Origin: Halocatena marina
GTDB lineage: Archaea > Halobacteriota > Halobacteria > Halobacteriales > Haloarculaceae
Assembly (NCBI RefSeq): GCF_023276375.1
Contig: NZ_JALLPK010000001.1
Location: 992,001 to 1,056,000, forward strand
Length of the DNA stretch: 64,000 bases
Direction: 5' to 3'
In this document: positions 8,761 through 17,620 of the stretch, piece after piece
Layout of the letters: the number at the start of each line of letters is the position of its first letter
Position numbering within the stretch: position 1 is the stretch's first letter
Notes under the pieces: model-generated
What the model saw: only the letters and a program-made list of their open reading frames with translations
Told to the model about the DNA's origin: nothing
Database searches by the model: none
Made by a program: the position numbers and the translations under genes

Positions 8761-9213
8761 TTATTCGATCGTTGGAGTGTCCCTCCTGTTGAGTGAGAGT
8801 GGTTTACCTTTCCACGTGATCTCAAGTCGGTGGCGAGAGAGATAAGGAGCGATGGAGTCACGAGTGACAAGTCCTTTGTAGGTCGTATCGTCGTCGACAA
8901 CGACGAGGAGCGTTATTCCCGCTTCGCGCATCTGATCAGCGGCGCGTCTAACTGGTGTGGACGGAGTCGTCGTCATAACAGGACGAGACATGAATGATTC
9001 GATTGATCGGTCGCCACCGCATTCAGCAACGACAGCGACGATATCTGACTCGGTCACGACTCCGATGATGGTCTTCTCTGTATTGCAGACGACTAACGCT
9101 GGTGTGTTGGGCTGTCGAAGCCGCGATGCTGCCTCGACAATCGAAGTCTCTGGCGGTACGCTCGGTGTCGGTTTGGTCATAACAGAGGAGACTGGAACGT
9201 CGATCATACTCAT
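8761..9213 (-). CDS. Tandem CBS-domain protein
   Basis: The 150-residue protein consists of two CBS motifs: the first covers about residues 6-66 (PVSSVMTKPTPSV ... GVVTESDIVAVV), the second about residues 73-128 (SFMSRPVMTTTPSTPV ... LLVVVDDDTTYKGLVTRDSI). CBS pairs bind adenosine nucleotides such as AMP or ATP and act as energy sensors. There is no attached catalytic domain. The next gene leftwards in transcription is unrelated; on the right lies a TrkA-N channel-like protein on the same strand 333 bp away. Confidence 0.85.
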   Translation of the reverse strand: MSMIDVPVSSVMTKPTPSVPPETSIVEAASRLRQPNTPALVVCNTEKTIIGVVTESDIVAVVAECGGDRSIESFMSRPVMTTTPSTPVRRAADQMREAGITLLVVVDDDTTYKGLVTRDSIAPYLSRHRLEITWKGKPLSLNRRDTPTIE

Positions 9214-9545
9214 AGAGGTACGATGGCGACACTTAACGATATTGGGTATACATCCACTAATTCCTTATACTATACTGATATCGATCGATGTCCTCGATAA
9301 ATACTGGAGTATAGGAAAATGATCTGCCATATTTGTGTGGTTTCACAATCTGATCGAGAATGCAATACGTGCTATTTTCCACGCAGCTACTCGATTGGAG
9401 ATCCATTTGGGTGATGGCAGTACAACTCAGACTGTCGATTTCTATCGGATCCTTCAATCGCTCGTCTTACCAATCTCGCTTTGAGCTCGAGTACTAAGTT
9501 ATGACATCTCTATCACGATCCGTCTGAGTTGTCAGGTGTGACCGA

Positions 9546-10301
9546 TCACAGACTCGTACATACTTGCTCTCCACTCACGACTTCTGGAATGATGACTTCG
9601 TCGGCACCAACCCGGCGAGCAAGTACCTCGTCCTGACGATCCTCGGCTCGAACGATGAGGGTGACTGTTGTAGCTAGCTGGCTAGCTACGATAGCAATCT
9701 GAATGTTCGCATTAGTGTCATCGATAGCGCCGATGACTGTCGATGCCCGCTTGACGGTAGCATCGGTGAGTATCTCTTCGCTGCGGGCATCTCCATTAAC
9801 TGCAAGGAGGCCATCGTCGATTGCCCGCTGGTACTGTGTCTCTTGTTTTTCAATGATGACTACTGTACGATCTCTTTCACAGAGGCGAGCGGCGATGGTT
9901 TTACCGAATGTTCCATAGCCACAGATGATGATGTGGTTCTCAAGTTCACTAATGGTTTGTTCAATTTGCATATGTTGTAACTCCGCTCGTATTTGTCCAC
10001 CGAACATCGCCGAAAACAGCGTCTCGCCGATCCAAAGACCGGCAACGACTAATCCAGAGAAAATCACAACGGCGTAGCCTTTAACGAGCGTTGCTGGTCC
10101 ATCGTGACTCTGGAAATGAAGTTCGATACTGGTGGGATCTATCAACCAAAACAGCGCTTCTACGATGCGAATCTCACTGAGTATACTAAACCCAGCTAGT
10201 CCCGCGATCACAATTCCCGCGAATGCTACGACTGGCCGTACCATTCGGCGCAACAGTGGCCGCTGAACGAATGCTCGAACACGAATGCCTAACCAGCTCA
10301 T
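9546..10301 (-). CDS. Ion-channel protein with TrkA-N (RCK) NAD-binding domain, atypical pore
   Basis: The 251-residue protein has a membrane helix at about residues 22-44, a pore-like stretch ALFWLIDPTSIELHF (49-63) and a second helix at 74-98, followed by an RCK/TrkA-N Rossmann domain beginning HIIICGYGTFGKTIAARL (about 122-139) with the acidic residue VVIIEKQ. The K+ channel filter TVGYG is absent; the DPT/S pore sequence is more like CASTOR/POLLUX-type channels. It probably gates ion flow in response to nucleotide or ions. It is 121 bp downstream of the NAD synthetase gene on the same strand. Confidence 0.75.
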   Translation of the reverse strand: MSWLGIRVRAFVQRPLLRRMVRPVVAFAGIVIAGLAGFSILSEIRIVEALFWLIDPTSIELHFQSHDGPATLVKGYAVVIFSGLVVAGLWIGETLFSAMFGGQIRAELQHMQIEQTISELENHIIICGYGTFGKTIAARLCERDRTVVIIEKQETQYQRAIDDGLLAVNGDARSEEILTDATVKRASTVIGAIDDTNANIQIAIVASQLATTVTLIVRAEDRQDEVLARRVGADEVIIPEVVSGEQVCTSL

Positions 10302-10422
10302 AACGAAGTTTTGTGATGGAATCTGCTGACGGTGCGGTAGTGAGACACGAGTTGTAGTACAGAGCTATCGCTTCTCACACCGCGAGTAATCTCCGTGCTC
10401 GGGTCATCCCAATATGATCCCA

Positions 10423-12147
10423 TCATTCGAATTTCATCTCGAGTTCGTGGAAACACGCAGGAGAGGTGTCCATTTTCTGCATTGCTGGTGACGGAGGATA
10501 TCGCCGCTTGTGATGTGTCTGGATATGTGTGTGCGCATACTGCTTGACTCTCTCAACATCAAGCCCGCATTCTTCAGCGGCGTATTCGACATCAGCGTTG
10601 GCATCCACGAGACACCAGAGCAGCTTGTCGAGGACATCGTACGTCATTCCAAAATCGGTTTCATCGGACTGGTTAGCACGGACGCCAGCCGTGGGTGTTT
10701 TCTCACAGATTTCCGTCGGTACACCCATCTTTCGGGCTAACTGTCGTACATCTGTCTTATAGAGGCCGATCAACGGTTGGAGATCTACTCCTCCATCGCC
10801 ATACTTTGTGAAATAACCCAGCAACCACTCGCTCCGAGTGGTCGTACCGAGCACTAGTCGTGACATCGTATTGGCCGCATAGTACGCACACAGCATCCGG
10901 AGGCGAGCCACCAAATTTCCGTGGGTGCGGGTCGTCGCCGCTTCTGTGAGATTCGATGGAAGTGTCTCTTCGACGAGTTTCACCACGGGATGGAGCTGCA
11001 TCATCGTATGATCAATACCAAGCGTTTCAGCGAGTCCCACTGCGTCGAACGTCGCGGCTTCCGTCGCTTTTCCACACGGAAGGATGATCCCGTATACGCG
11101 ATCTGGCCCGAGTGCCTCGACAGCGAGCATCGCAACGACGCTTGAATCGATGCCGCCACTCATGTTGATCACCACTCCCTCAGCATCGGCGTCGTCGACT
11201 GCGTTCTCGATGAACGTCGTCAGTCTCTCACGAATCTGTGAATGCGTCCTTTTTCCTGTTATAACCGATGCTGTCGTAGCGGTATTGCTGGCTCTGGTCA
11301 TCATCTGAGTGATTGAGCGGCGAGACAGAGCTGTCGGGGGAGCCCGCTTGTGTGCAGTCTGAACACTCCGATTCATATACTGTCGGATGTCGGCTGGTTC
11401 GAGATGGAGTGCTGCTGCGATAGTAGTGACGTCTCGTTGTGTGTCGACTAACTGATGGAACACTGGATCAAGGACCTGATAAGATGCGCCCAACTCGTTC
11501 TTGTCGGTCTGGCCAGCCCAAAGCCCGCCAGTGGGAGGCTTTTCAATAATTGCGGTTGGCACTCCTACAAGCCGCGCGAGTCGACGGACATCGGTCTTAT
11601 AGCAATCACCGAGCGGGAGAAGGTCTGTCCCCCCATCACCATACTTTGTGAAATACCCAAGCAGGCGTTCGGTCCGATTACTGGTGCCGACAACGAGAGA
11701 GGACGTCGTGTTAGCGGCGTAGTAGGCACACGCCATTCGCAGTCGAGCCGCGACGTTTCCGATCGCCGTCCGATCTCCGTGTGGTGAAATTCTGGGAGCG
11801 AGACTATCCTCGAACATATCGAGGATCGGCTGGATTTCGATCGTGTCATATGCGATTCCCAGATTGTCTGCAACCATCTGTGCGTCTTGCATATTCTCGT
11901 CTGTGCTAGCAAGCGTCGGCATGCACAGTCCGTGGACATCGGTAGCTCCGACCGCTTCGACAGCGAGAGCAGCCGTTGTCGAGGAATCGATCCCACCACT
12001 GAGATTCACAACGATACCGTCAGCATCCGCTTTCGTCATCATGTCTTCGATGAGTGAAATACCCTCATCGCAGCGATCAGCGGGTGAAAGAGACGTACCG
12101 TTACGGGCCGCTAATAGCCCGGTGGTCATAGAATGTGTAGACGACAC
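10423..12147 (-). CDS. nadE: Fused tandem NAD+ synthetase (two NadE domains)
   Basis: One uninterrupted frame of 574 residues contains two NadE (N-type ATP pyrophosphatase) domains. Domain 1 (about 25-275) has SGGIDSS at 50-56, GTSNRTERLLGYFTKYGDGG and LWAGQTDKNELG; domain 2 (about 303-553) has SGGIDSS at 330-336, GTTTRSEWLLGYFTKYGDGG and VRANQSDETDFG. The repeat offset is 280 residues. NadE converts deamido-NAD to NAD using ATP and ammonia or glutamine; no glutaminase domain is present, so ammonia is expected. Usual archaeal NadE is a homodimer of about 260-residue subunits, so this is probably a covalent dimer. Domain 2 lacks the usual GQTDE-type sequence, suggesting specialisation. Confidence 0.85.
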   Translation of the reverse strand: MSSTHSMTTGLLAARNGTSLSPADRCDEGISLIEDMMTKADADGIVVNLSGGIDSSTTAALAVEAVGATDVHGLCMPTLASTDENMQDAQMVADNLGIAYDTIEIQPILDMFEDSLAPRISPHGDRTAIGNVAARLRMACAYYAANTTSSLVVGTSNRTERLLGYFTKYGDGGTDLLPLGDCYKTDVRRLARLVGVPTAIIEKPPTGGLWAGQTDKNELGASYQVLDPVFHQLVDTQRDVTTIAAALHLEPADIRQYMNRSVQTAHKRAPPTALSRRSITQMMTRASNTATTASVITGKRTHSQIRERLTTFIENAVDDADAEGVVINMSGGIDSSVVAMLAVEALGPDRVYGIILPCGKATEAATFDAVGLAETLGIDHTMMQLHPVVKLVEETLPSNLTEAATTRTHGNLVARLRMLCAYYAANTMSRLVLGTTTRSEWLLGYFTKYGDGGVDLQPLIGLYKTDVRQLARKMGVPTEICEKTPTAGVRANQSDETDFGMTYDVLDKLLWCLVDANADVEYAAEECGLDVERVKQYAHTHIQTHHKRRYPPSPAMQKMDTSPACFHELEMKFE

Positions 12148-12639
12148 TGTTAGTTGCCCTCTTTTTGTCCATCGACTGCCGGTGTTGGCATGGACACGTG
12201 CTGATGAGTCGCTCCCAACGTTATATCGAGTGACCGACCAGCAGAAGAGATTGATGTGGATATGAGATCTCTTTTTGTGATAATGGTGTTATTGATCTCT
12301 AAACTTTGCATATCGTTAATTCTTTCGCGTTTTAACAATTGATATTCTAGTATATCTTTAGTATTCTGTAGTTTCATACAGTTCATACACGTAGCGAACT
12401 TCCTCGTTTGATAAGAATCTTCTGTAATATGTGCTAGTACACCTCTGTTTCATCTAGTGTTCAAGTACTGATTCAGTCTATTTCTGTAGATTATTCTTTT
12501 TCATTCGAGTTAGATAGTCGAATGTGTTGTGTACCATGTCCGAAGTATAGTTCAGAGCATGGAATTTAGGGTCAAAATACTGTCACTCTCTGTATGGGAG
12601 TATTATGTACCGATAGAATCGGAGTGGTGTTGATCAGCA

Positions 12640-12800
12640 CGAAGTGAGGAACCGACGACTGGCTGTCGAAGACACAACAACCAACAAAACGATACTCCTC
12701 GGAAGGGCTCAGCGCCCGGGTCCGAAATGGTCGATAGAGGGCGAAGATGTTGGTGACGGGCTACTATCAAGCCAACCGACAGATCGTCGCCCGATCTTCC
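12640..12800 (-). ncRNA. Candidate small structured RNA on the minus strand
   Basis: Two hairpins are visible. Hairpin I: CGGA (12700-12703) with TCCG (12721-12724) enclosing GGGC (12705-12708) with GCCC (12714-12717). Hairpin II: GGGCGA (12739-12744) with TCGCCC (12787-12792) enclosing GTTGG (12749-12753) with CCAAC (12772-12776). A TTTATATA box on the minus strand (12823-12830) lies about 30 bp before hairpin II, the spacing expected of a haloarchaeal promoter. The 3' end is unknown. No RNA family is recognised. Confidence 0.35.
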
Positions 12801-12822
12801 AACAGGAATTCCAATTACTGGG

Positions 12823-12830
12823 TATATAAA
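12823..12830 (-). promoter_or_regulatory. TATA box, minus strand
   Basis: TTTATATA read on the minus strand is a strong haloarchaeal TATA box. It would start transcription near 12800, at the edge of the candidate structured RNA. The palindromic character means it could also serve the plus strand, where no gene follows. Confidence 0.4.
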
Positions 12831-12919
12831 AGATGTTCGGGAGTATTCAATCCCGATTTGATGCCGTGCTTCCAGCGTGCGGTACGTCTTCCGGCAGCAA
12901 TTGGGTTTGGTGAGATCTC

Positions 12920-13837
12920 TTAGTAGGTCTCACTCGTCACAAGTGTCCCTGAATCGTCGTTGACTGAGACGGTGTCGCCACCGTTGTTCCAGATTGCTCC
13001 AGATGCTCCCCAATAGCGATCACTGGTTGTGTCAGAGCCACTCCCCGTATGAAGTGTGACGGTCTCACCAGCGGCGAGTGATGCGCCACTCGGGAACGTA
13101 TACGTATGGCCGGCCTCATCGGAAACCGTCCATCCGGAGAGATCGAGCGTGCTCGATCCAGTATTCTCGAAGACGACGTACTCGTCGTTGAGGTTGTCGT
13201 TGTCGTTGCCAGCGGCGTCAGCGTTAATCTGTGCGATAGATAACCCACCACTGCCGCTCGGATTGCGGCAGTGCCAGAGACCGCGCTCGGCTGCTTGGGC
13301 GTCGGATTCAGCTGCGTAGAAGCGGTCACTCTGTGAGAAGGTACTGTCGTAAACGCGTGCATGACCTGTTTGGACGAGGTCATAGTTGAGATTGCGCCCG
13401 TCGTCGTGGACGTACGCAAGCAGCCGTCCGTAGTCTCCGCGCCCGTCGGACTGCGAATCAAGTTCAAGCGTGATCTGTTCTCCCTGCTGTAATGCGTCCT
13501 TCGTGTAGGCGCTCGCGCTTTCACCAGCCTCGTGCAAACACTGGCTGCCTGCCTCAGTGTCTGGTACACCTTCGAACTCTGTGGGGTCGTTTTCACCGTA
13601 CACCTCGGGTGTGTCGACTCCCAGCATTCGAACTGTGTCGGTGGTCCCGTTCTCGTATTCGATGTCAACTGTATCACCGTCAGCGACGTCCGTAACTGTC
13701 GCTGTGAGCGATGTGCTCGTCGTCTCGGCGGGAGCAGCAGCCCCGAGCGCGCCCGCCGAAATCACAACGGCGAGGAGTGTTACTATAACAAGTGACTGGT
13801 TCGTTCGTGTCACAGGTAAAATACCGAAGATAAACAT
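12920..13837 (-). CDS. Secreted thermonuclease-like protein with lamin-tail domain
   Basis: The 305-residue protein starts with a hydrophobic signal segment (residues 17-36). Residues 44-190 form a staphylococcal-nuclease domain: VADGDTVDIEY, then VRMLGVDTPE with Arg70 and Glu78, and DYGRLLAYV with Arg138, matching the catalytic Arg-Glu-Arg set. Residues 200-305 form a lamin-tail/immunoglobulin-like domain (LNDEYVVFENTGSSTLDLSGW, then YTFPSGASLAAGETVTLHTG). Such proteins are exported and cleave nucleic acids with calcium; scavenging extracellular DNA is a plausible role. The fusion nuclease-LTD is common in haloarchaea. Confidence 0.85.
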   Translation of the reverse strand: MFIFGILPVTRTNQSLVIVTLLAVVISAGALGAAAPAETTSTSLTATVTDVADGDTVDIEYENGTTDTVRMLGVDTPEVYGENDPTEFEGVPDTEAGSQCLHEAGESASAYTKDALQQGEQITLELDSQSDGRGDYGRLLAYVHDDGRNLNYDLVQTGHARVYDSTFSQSDRFYAAESDAQAAERGLWHCRNPSGSGGLSIAQINADAAGNDNDNLNDEYVVFENTGSSTLDLSGWTVSDEAGHTYTFPSGASLAAGETVTLHTGSGSDTTSDRYWGASGAIWNNGGDTVSVNDDSGTLVTSETY

Positions 13838-14796
13838 TTTAATTTTTTATATTATTGTTATATATTATTATATATCTATGCAGCTATCTATACCTACATC
13901 TATACGATGGCTGCAACATCTGGAGTAGTATCTCGCGTGTCGGTCGTGCTCGACTATCGTCGGGTCCGTCCTGTCACAACGTTGCTTGTGCGACTACGTA
14001 GCGTTGTGCGGCTATACACCACTGAGCCAGCTACTACTGAAGCAGTCATTACACAGCTTTGAGTGTAGATTCTCTGTAGACGGAATCGTTCACTTTTCTG
14101 GACGCATCTCGGTGTTTCTCTCAGTGATGACGTGAATCATTCTGCGTCGCTTCTCGCAATCACAAATAGTTCGGAGCCTGGTAACGGATTTTGAAAGGAT
14201 CAATATCATTCATGGCCTATTGTGTGATCCCTCAAGATCAAAAGTAAAGACTCGTATATAATGAACAATCTGTGTAATATATCATCTATTTTTAATTTCT
14301 GGACTGTGTTTATTCCTCTTCGGAGGCTCCCGTACACCATGCACTATACAGTATTACCGTTGAACTCATTTTTGCAGAACACCGAGCAATAACCACTGAT
14401 CTAACCACTATGCTAGTGTTATACAATTCATTTTGAATTTTTCCAGACGTCTAACTGTAGTAATCGTATGGATAGATGATATTTATCAGATCAATCTCAC
14501 TATTGGTACGGGAAGTTTAGAAAGATGGTGGAATACGATTTCTTGGATTATATCTGGATATAGTACAATAGCCAAATAAGAATCTACTTTTACTGTCTCA
14601 GTCTATACGAGATAAGCACTGTACCAATTGATCATGGTGGGTAACGCATTAGTGAATTGTACTAGTAAAACATTGTGTGTTATCGCCAAGACAGTGTGCT
14701 ACACGTACCCGTAACTGTACGTCACCCATCGTCGTCACCAATCACACTTGAGTATTCATCAGTGCCGATAGGACGACGAAACGGAGTCTATTGTTC

Positions 14797-14817
14797 CCAT
14801 CCCGTATGATGGGATGG
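14797..14817. repeat. Perfect inverted repeat containing an operator-like core
   Basis: CCATCCC (14797-14803) and GGGATGG (14811-14817) are perfect 7-base arms around GTATGAT. The inner part, CCCGTATGATGGG (14801-14813), resembles the palindrome in front of the IclR gene. Confidence 0.5.
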
Positions 14818-15227
14818 CCAGTGAGCAACCGGATCTCTACGAATGGCTATATTTCACTCGCTCTTCTCCGTCCGTCCGCTGCGAGCCGAATTTGCATTAC
14901 AACCGTACTACTGTAACCATGACTTTAAAGATCAACGCTGCGATGACGTTTGAATTCCACATGGTGGGATGACTGGAGATCTGGCACTCTGTTACTCTGT
15001 CCATCGCGCTTCCGAATCGCAGCCAGTATCACAGTCTGAGTTGGTGAGCTATGGGATACTACTCTAACAAATCATTCGAACGACTGTCGCGACAATCGTT
15101 CGGAAGAACCAATTTGTGATCTCGAGCCAAATTCATATCCCGTATTATGAAATCGGAAGATTTCAATATTCCTTCTCAGTAGATGGCTCCTCGACAGCGA
15201 TCATGATCAAACACGCACACACACTAT

Positions 15228-15240
15228 CCCGTAATACGGG
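15228..15240. promoter_or_regulatory. Palindromic operator candidate in front of the IclR gene
   Basis: CCCGTA and TACGGG flank a single central A, giving a perfect 13-bp palindrome that ends 32 bp before the ATG of the IclR regulator. A half-like copy CCCGTATTATG lies at 15139-15149. IclR proteins bind short palindromes and often repress their own gene, so autoregulation is likely; the assignment is inference. Confidence 0.5.
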
Positions 15241-15272
15241 ACATTAAATGGGTGTACATCATACAGGTGAGT

Positions 15273-16034
15273 ATGACCGAATACAACGGAACGATCGCCT
15301 CGGTTGACAAGGCGTTTGATACACTGGAGTATCTCCGAGAAAACGGGAAATCTAGTCTTTCGACGATTGCAACCGATCTTGGATTCACGAAAAGCACAGC
15401 CCACAGACACCTCAAGACGCTCGAAAGCCGCGAGTACGTTGTCAGCGACGACGGGAGCTATCGATTGAGTCTTCGATTTCTCGACTTCGGCGAGTTTACG
15501 CGGCGACGGCACACAGAGTATCAACTCATCAGAGAGAAGGTAGAGGCGCTGGCCGAACAGACCGATGAGCGAGTTCAGTTCATGGTCGAAGAACACGGGC
15601 GAGCCGTGTACGTCTTCCAACAATCGGGACAACACGCAGTTGAGGCCGACACCTATCCTGGAAAGCGAGTCCCGATCCACGCTAGTGCGGCGGGGCTTGC
15701 TATTCTCTCTAAGGTGGGCTCTGATGCCGTCGACGAAATCGTTTCCCGACACGGTCTGGTTCGACTCACCCCGAAAACAATCGCCGATCGAGAAACTCTC
15801 GATGAGGAATTGCACAAAGCGCGCGAGCGAGGTTACAGTATCAACGACCAAGGCGTCATCGAGGGACTCCGGGCTATCGGTGCACCGGTGACCGGGCCGA
15901 ACGATGAGGTAATTGGTGGATTGAGCATCTCTGGTCCGCTCAACCGAATGGAAGGCGAGCGATTCGAGAACGACCTCCCGTCGCTCCTCCTCGGCGTGAC
16001 CAACGAGCTAGAACTTAATATCGCCTACCAGTAA
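15273..16034 (+). CDS. IclR family transcriptional regulator
   Basis: The 253-residue protein has an N-terminal winged helix (about residues 8-66: SVDKAFDTLEYLRENGKSSL, then DLGFTKSTAHRHLKTLESREYV) and a C-terminal IclR effector domain (about 80-250) with RVPIHASAAGLAILS and GLRAIGAPVTGPNDEVIGGLSISGP, the usual effector-pocket motifs. ATG 15273 is chosen; an in-frame start at 15252 overlaps the operator region. It opens the catabolic island, 41 bp before the cyclase gene, and very likely regulates that island in response to a small acid or heterocycle. Confidence 0.9.
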   Translation: MTEYNGTIASVDKAFDTLEYLRENGKSSLSTIATDLGFTKSTAHRHLKTLESREYVVSDDGSYRLSLRFLDFGEFTRRRHTEYQLIREKVEALAEQTDERVQFMVEEHGRAVYVFQQSGQHAVEADTYPGKRVPIHASAAGLAILSKVGSDAVDEIVSRHGLVRLTPKTIADRETLDEELHKARERGYSINDQGVIEGLRAIGAPVTGPNDEVIGGLSISGPLNRMEGERFENDLPSLLLGVTNELELNIAYQ

Positions 16035-16075
16035 ACGAACGGGTTTTTGTATATTGACTTCGAGTGGTGAAGTGC

Positions 16076-16840
16076 ATGTTGGACGGCTATGAAATGTACG
16101 ACCTGACGCAGCCGTGGTCTCAGGACACCCCGGCTTGGCCGACGTACGACAACCCCAAAGTATGGTACGAGAAGAGTCTCGACACCGAAAAGGTGAACGG
16201 ACAGAAGATCGAGTTCATGAACCATACAGGGACCCACCTGGACGGCGAGAAGCACTTCGTTGGAAGCGGCCGTGACATCGAGAGTATGCCGCTGGACGAA
16301 CTCGTCGGCGATGCCGTCATCGCAGACATCTCTGATGTTGTCGGTGATTACGACATCTACACGAGCGAGATGATCGAGGATGTCGTTGACGTTCGAGAGG
16401 GTGATATCCTCTTCATCCATACCGGCTTTCAGGAGTACGCGTGGCACCGTGAGGACGCTGACCCGCACCGATTCTTCTGTACACATCCAGGACCAAACCA
16501 AGAGTTCGCCGACTGGTGTCTTGAGAAGAACCTCAACTATCTCATCCTCGATTGTGGGAGCGCAGACCACCCAATGAACACGGTCGTCCGCGATGTTCGA
16601 CCAGAGCTCGCTGAAGAGGCAGCCGACCACCTCGGTGTCGACGACCTTGATGAAATCTTCCCGCCAGAGGGATATCAGTTGATGCACACCGACCTGTTCC
16701 CCGAGGGTATCGTCCACGTGGAGAATGCGGAGGTTCCCGAAGAACTACTCAACGAACGCGTCCAGATCGGAACGTTCCCATGGCGCTTCCGCGGTGGCGA
16801 GAGCAGTGTCTGTCGCTGTGTCGCATTCAAGGAAGCCTAA
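16076..16840 (+). CDS. Cyclase family metal-dependent hydrolase (kynurenine formamidase-like)
   Basis: The 254-residue protein belongs to the cyclase/formamidase superfamily, defined by HxGTHxDxxxH. Here the metal-binding set is His50, His54, Asp56 and His60 in HTGTHLDGEKH. Members hydrolyse amide or lactam bonds, such as N-formylkynurenine or isatin. ATG 16076 is preceded by GTGGTGA, a good Shine-Dalgarno; GTG 16064 is an alternative. It follows the IclR gene directly and likely belongs to its regulon. In the proposed pathway it could open or hydrolyse a ureido or imide product; a second, shorter paralogue lies at 35250-35927. Confidence 0.85.
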   Translation: MLDGYEMYDLTQPWSQDTPAWPTYDNPKVWYEKSLDTEKVNGQKIEFMNHTGTHLDGEKHFVGSGRDIESMPLDELVGDAVIADISDVVGDYDIYTSEMIEDVVDVREGDILFIHTGFQEYAWHREDADPHRFFCTHPGPNQEFADWCLEKNLNYLILDCGSADHPMNTVVRDVRPELAEEAADHLGVDDLDEIFPPEGYQLMHTDLFPEGIVHVENAEVPEELLNERVQIGTFPWRFRGGESSVCRCVAFKEA

Positions 16841-17232
16841 TCTCCTTTTGGACTGGGACTTCGTTTCCGCTTTGGTACATTCAACTCCCACTCAGTAACG
16901 ACGGTTGTCCATCCTGGTGGACGGGATCTGTGACCTGCTGTTCTCTTCTCAGCTCATAGACCTTCTCGCTGTCGCATACCAATAATCTGCTATTGCGGTC
17001 ATACAACCCGTCTGATTAACTCCTACCATAAATAACAATTAAATTATGTAATGAAAATTCTATTATGCGAAATGGTTATAGTACTGTGCCCGTTGGTAGG
17101 TACATCGGAGTATTCGAGAGAACGACGGATGTGGTTTCGATCCCGGAACGACAATCGTAACGTTCCAAGCATCCTCCGTGGATGATCTCGAGTCGCACGC
17201 TCCGACAACTAACGGTTACACACAACGACCCA
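16841..17232. other. 392-bp intergenic region
   Basis: AT-rich towards 17030-17080, which probably holds the promoter of the small 17233 gene. No convincing gene, repeat or RNA was seen. Confidence 0.4.
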
Positions 17233-17379
17233 ATGACTGACGCTACATCGGACTTGGACACAGATCACTCCGGCCAGTACGCTAGCATCGAAACTGGGAG
17301 AAACTGTATCCTCGTCTACGACCTTGAAAATCCGAACGCTTGGCTCAAGTCAAACGGATCGGTCCCCGTTCGAGAGTAG
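17233..17379 (+). CDS. Haloarchaeal micro-protein, 48 aa (DUF7331-like)
   Basis: The frame starting at ATG 17233 encodes an acidic 48-residue protein with QYASIETGRNCILVYDLENP followed by NAWLKSNGSVPV. This pattern (a short strand pair, then YD-EN-AW-S) matches small haloarchaeal proteins I know as a DUF7331-type family; the function is unknown. An upstream in-frame start at 17182 is less likely because the added residues are basic. It lies alone between the cyclase and CoA-transferase genes. Confidence 0.65.
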   Translation: MTDATSDLDTDHSGQYASIETGRNCILVYDLENPNAWLKSNGSVPVRE

Positions 17380-17554
17380 CTCACTGGTGCATCTATCCAG
17401 AGTGTGGATGCCATCAGTGGGGAGCGCATAGCAACGTGCGGTAGTGACTTGCCCGGCGATCGGATGACGTGGGCGTGTCGTAGTAGAGATATCGGCATCT
17501 AATGACAGTCCAAAACTGCCCGGATGTTCGGGTGCGGTGAGCAACCGTCCCGCC

Positions 17555-17576
17555 GTCGTGTGTCAGATAACACGAC
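17555..17576. repeat. Inverted repeat GTCGTGT / ACACGAC
   Basis: Perfect 7-base arms (17555-17561 and 17570-17576) around an 8-base loop, about 107 bp before the CoA-transferase start. It could be a terminator of the preceding small gene or a regulator site. Confidence 0.35.
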
Positions 17577-17620
17577 CGTGTCTGCCTGATTTCTGTAGCA
17601 TGCTATGTCATTATCACGTC

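Larger units (their letters stand above)
12148..12919. other. 772-bp intergenic region with structured GC-rich patch
   Basis: Between two minus-strand genes. Most is AT-rich without convincing coding potential; a 61-codon GTG-started frame at 12644-12829 (plus) is not called. The GC-rich patch at about 12640-12800 is listed as a candidate RNA. Confidence 0.5.
13838..15272. other. 1.4-kb gene-poor region
   Basis: AT-rich, without any frame of 60 codons between 13929 and 15206 on either strand. Two short plus-strand frames were considered: 13907-14062 (51 aa, basic, preceded by a TATATTATTATATAT stretch) and 14814-14972 (52 aa, directly after a perfect hairpin). Neither has haloarchaeal acidic composition or a recognisable family, so neither is called. 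The right half carries three CCCGTA-type sites that may be IclR operators. Confidence 0.5.

Noticed and set aside
12644-12829. 61-codon GTG-started frame
   Set aside because: No recognisable family, and the stretch overlaps the hairpins of the candidate RNA on the other strand.
13907-14062. 51-codon frame after an AT-rich TATA-like stretch
   Set aside because: Basic composition and no homology that I recognise; possible but not supported.
14814-14972. 52-codon frame right after the hairpin
   Set aside because: Composition is not haloarchaeal and it likely reflects chance in a gene-poor stretch.
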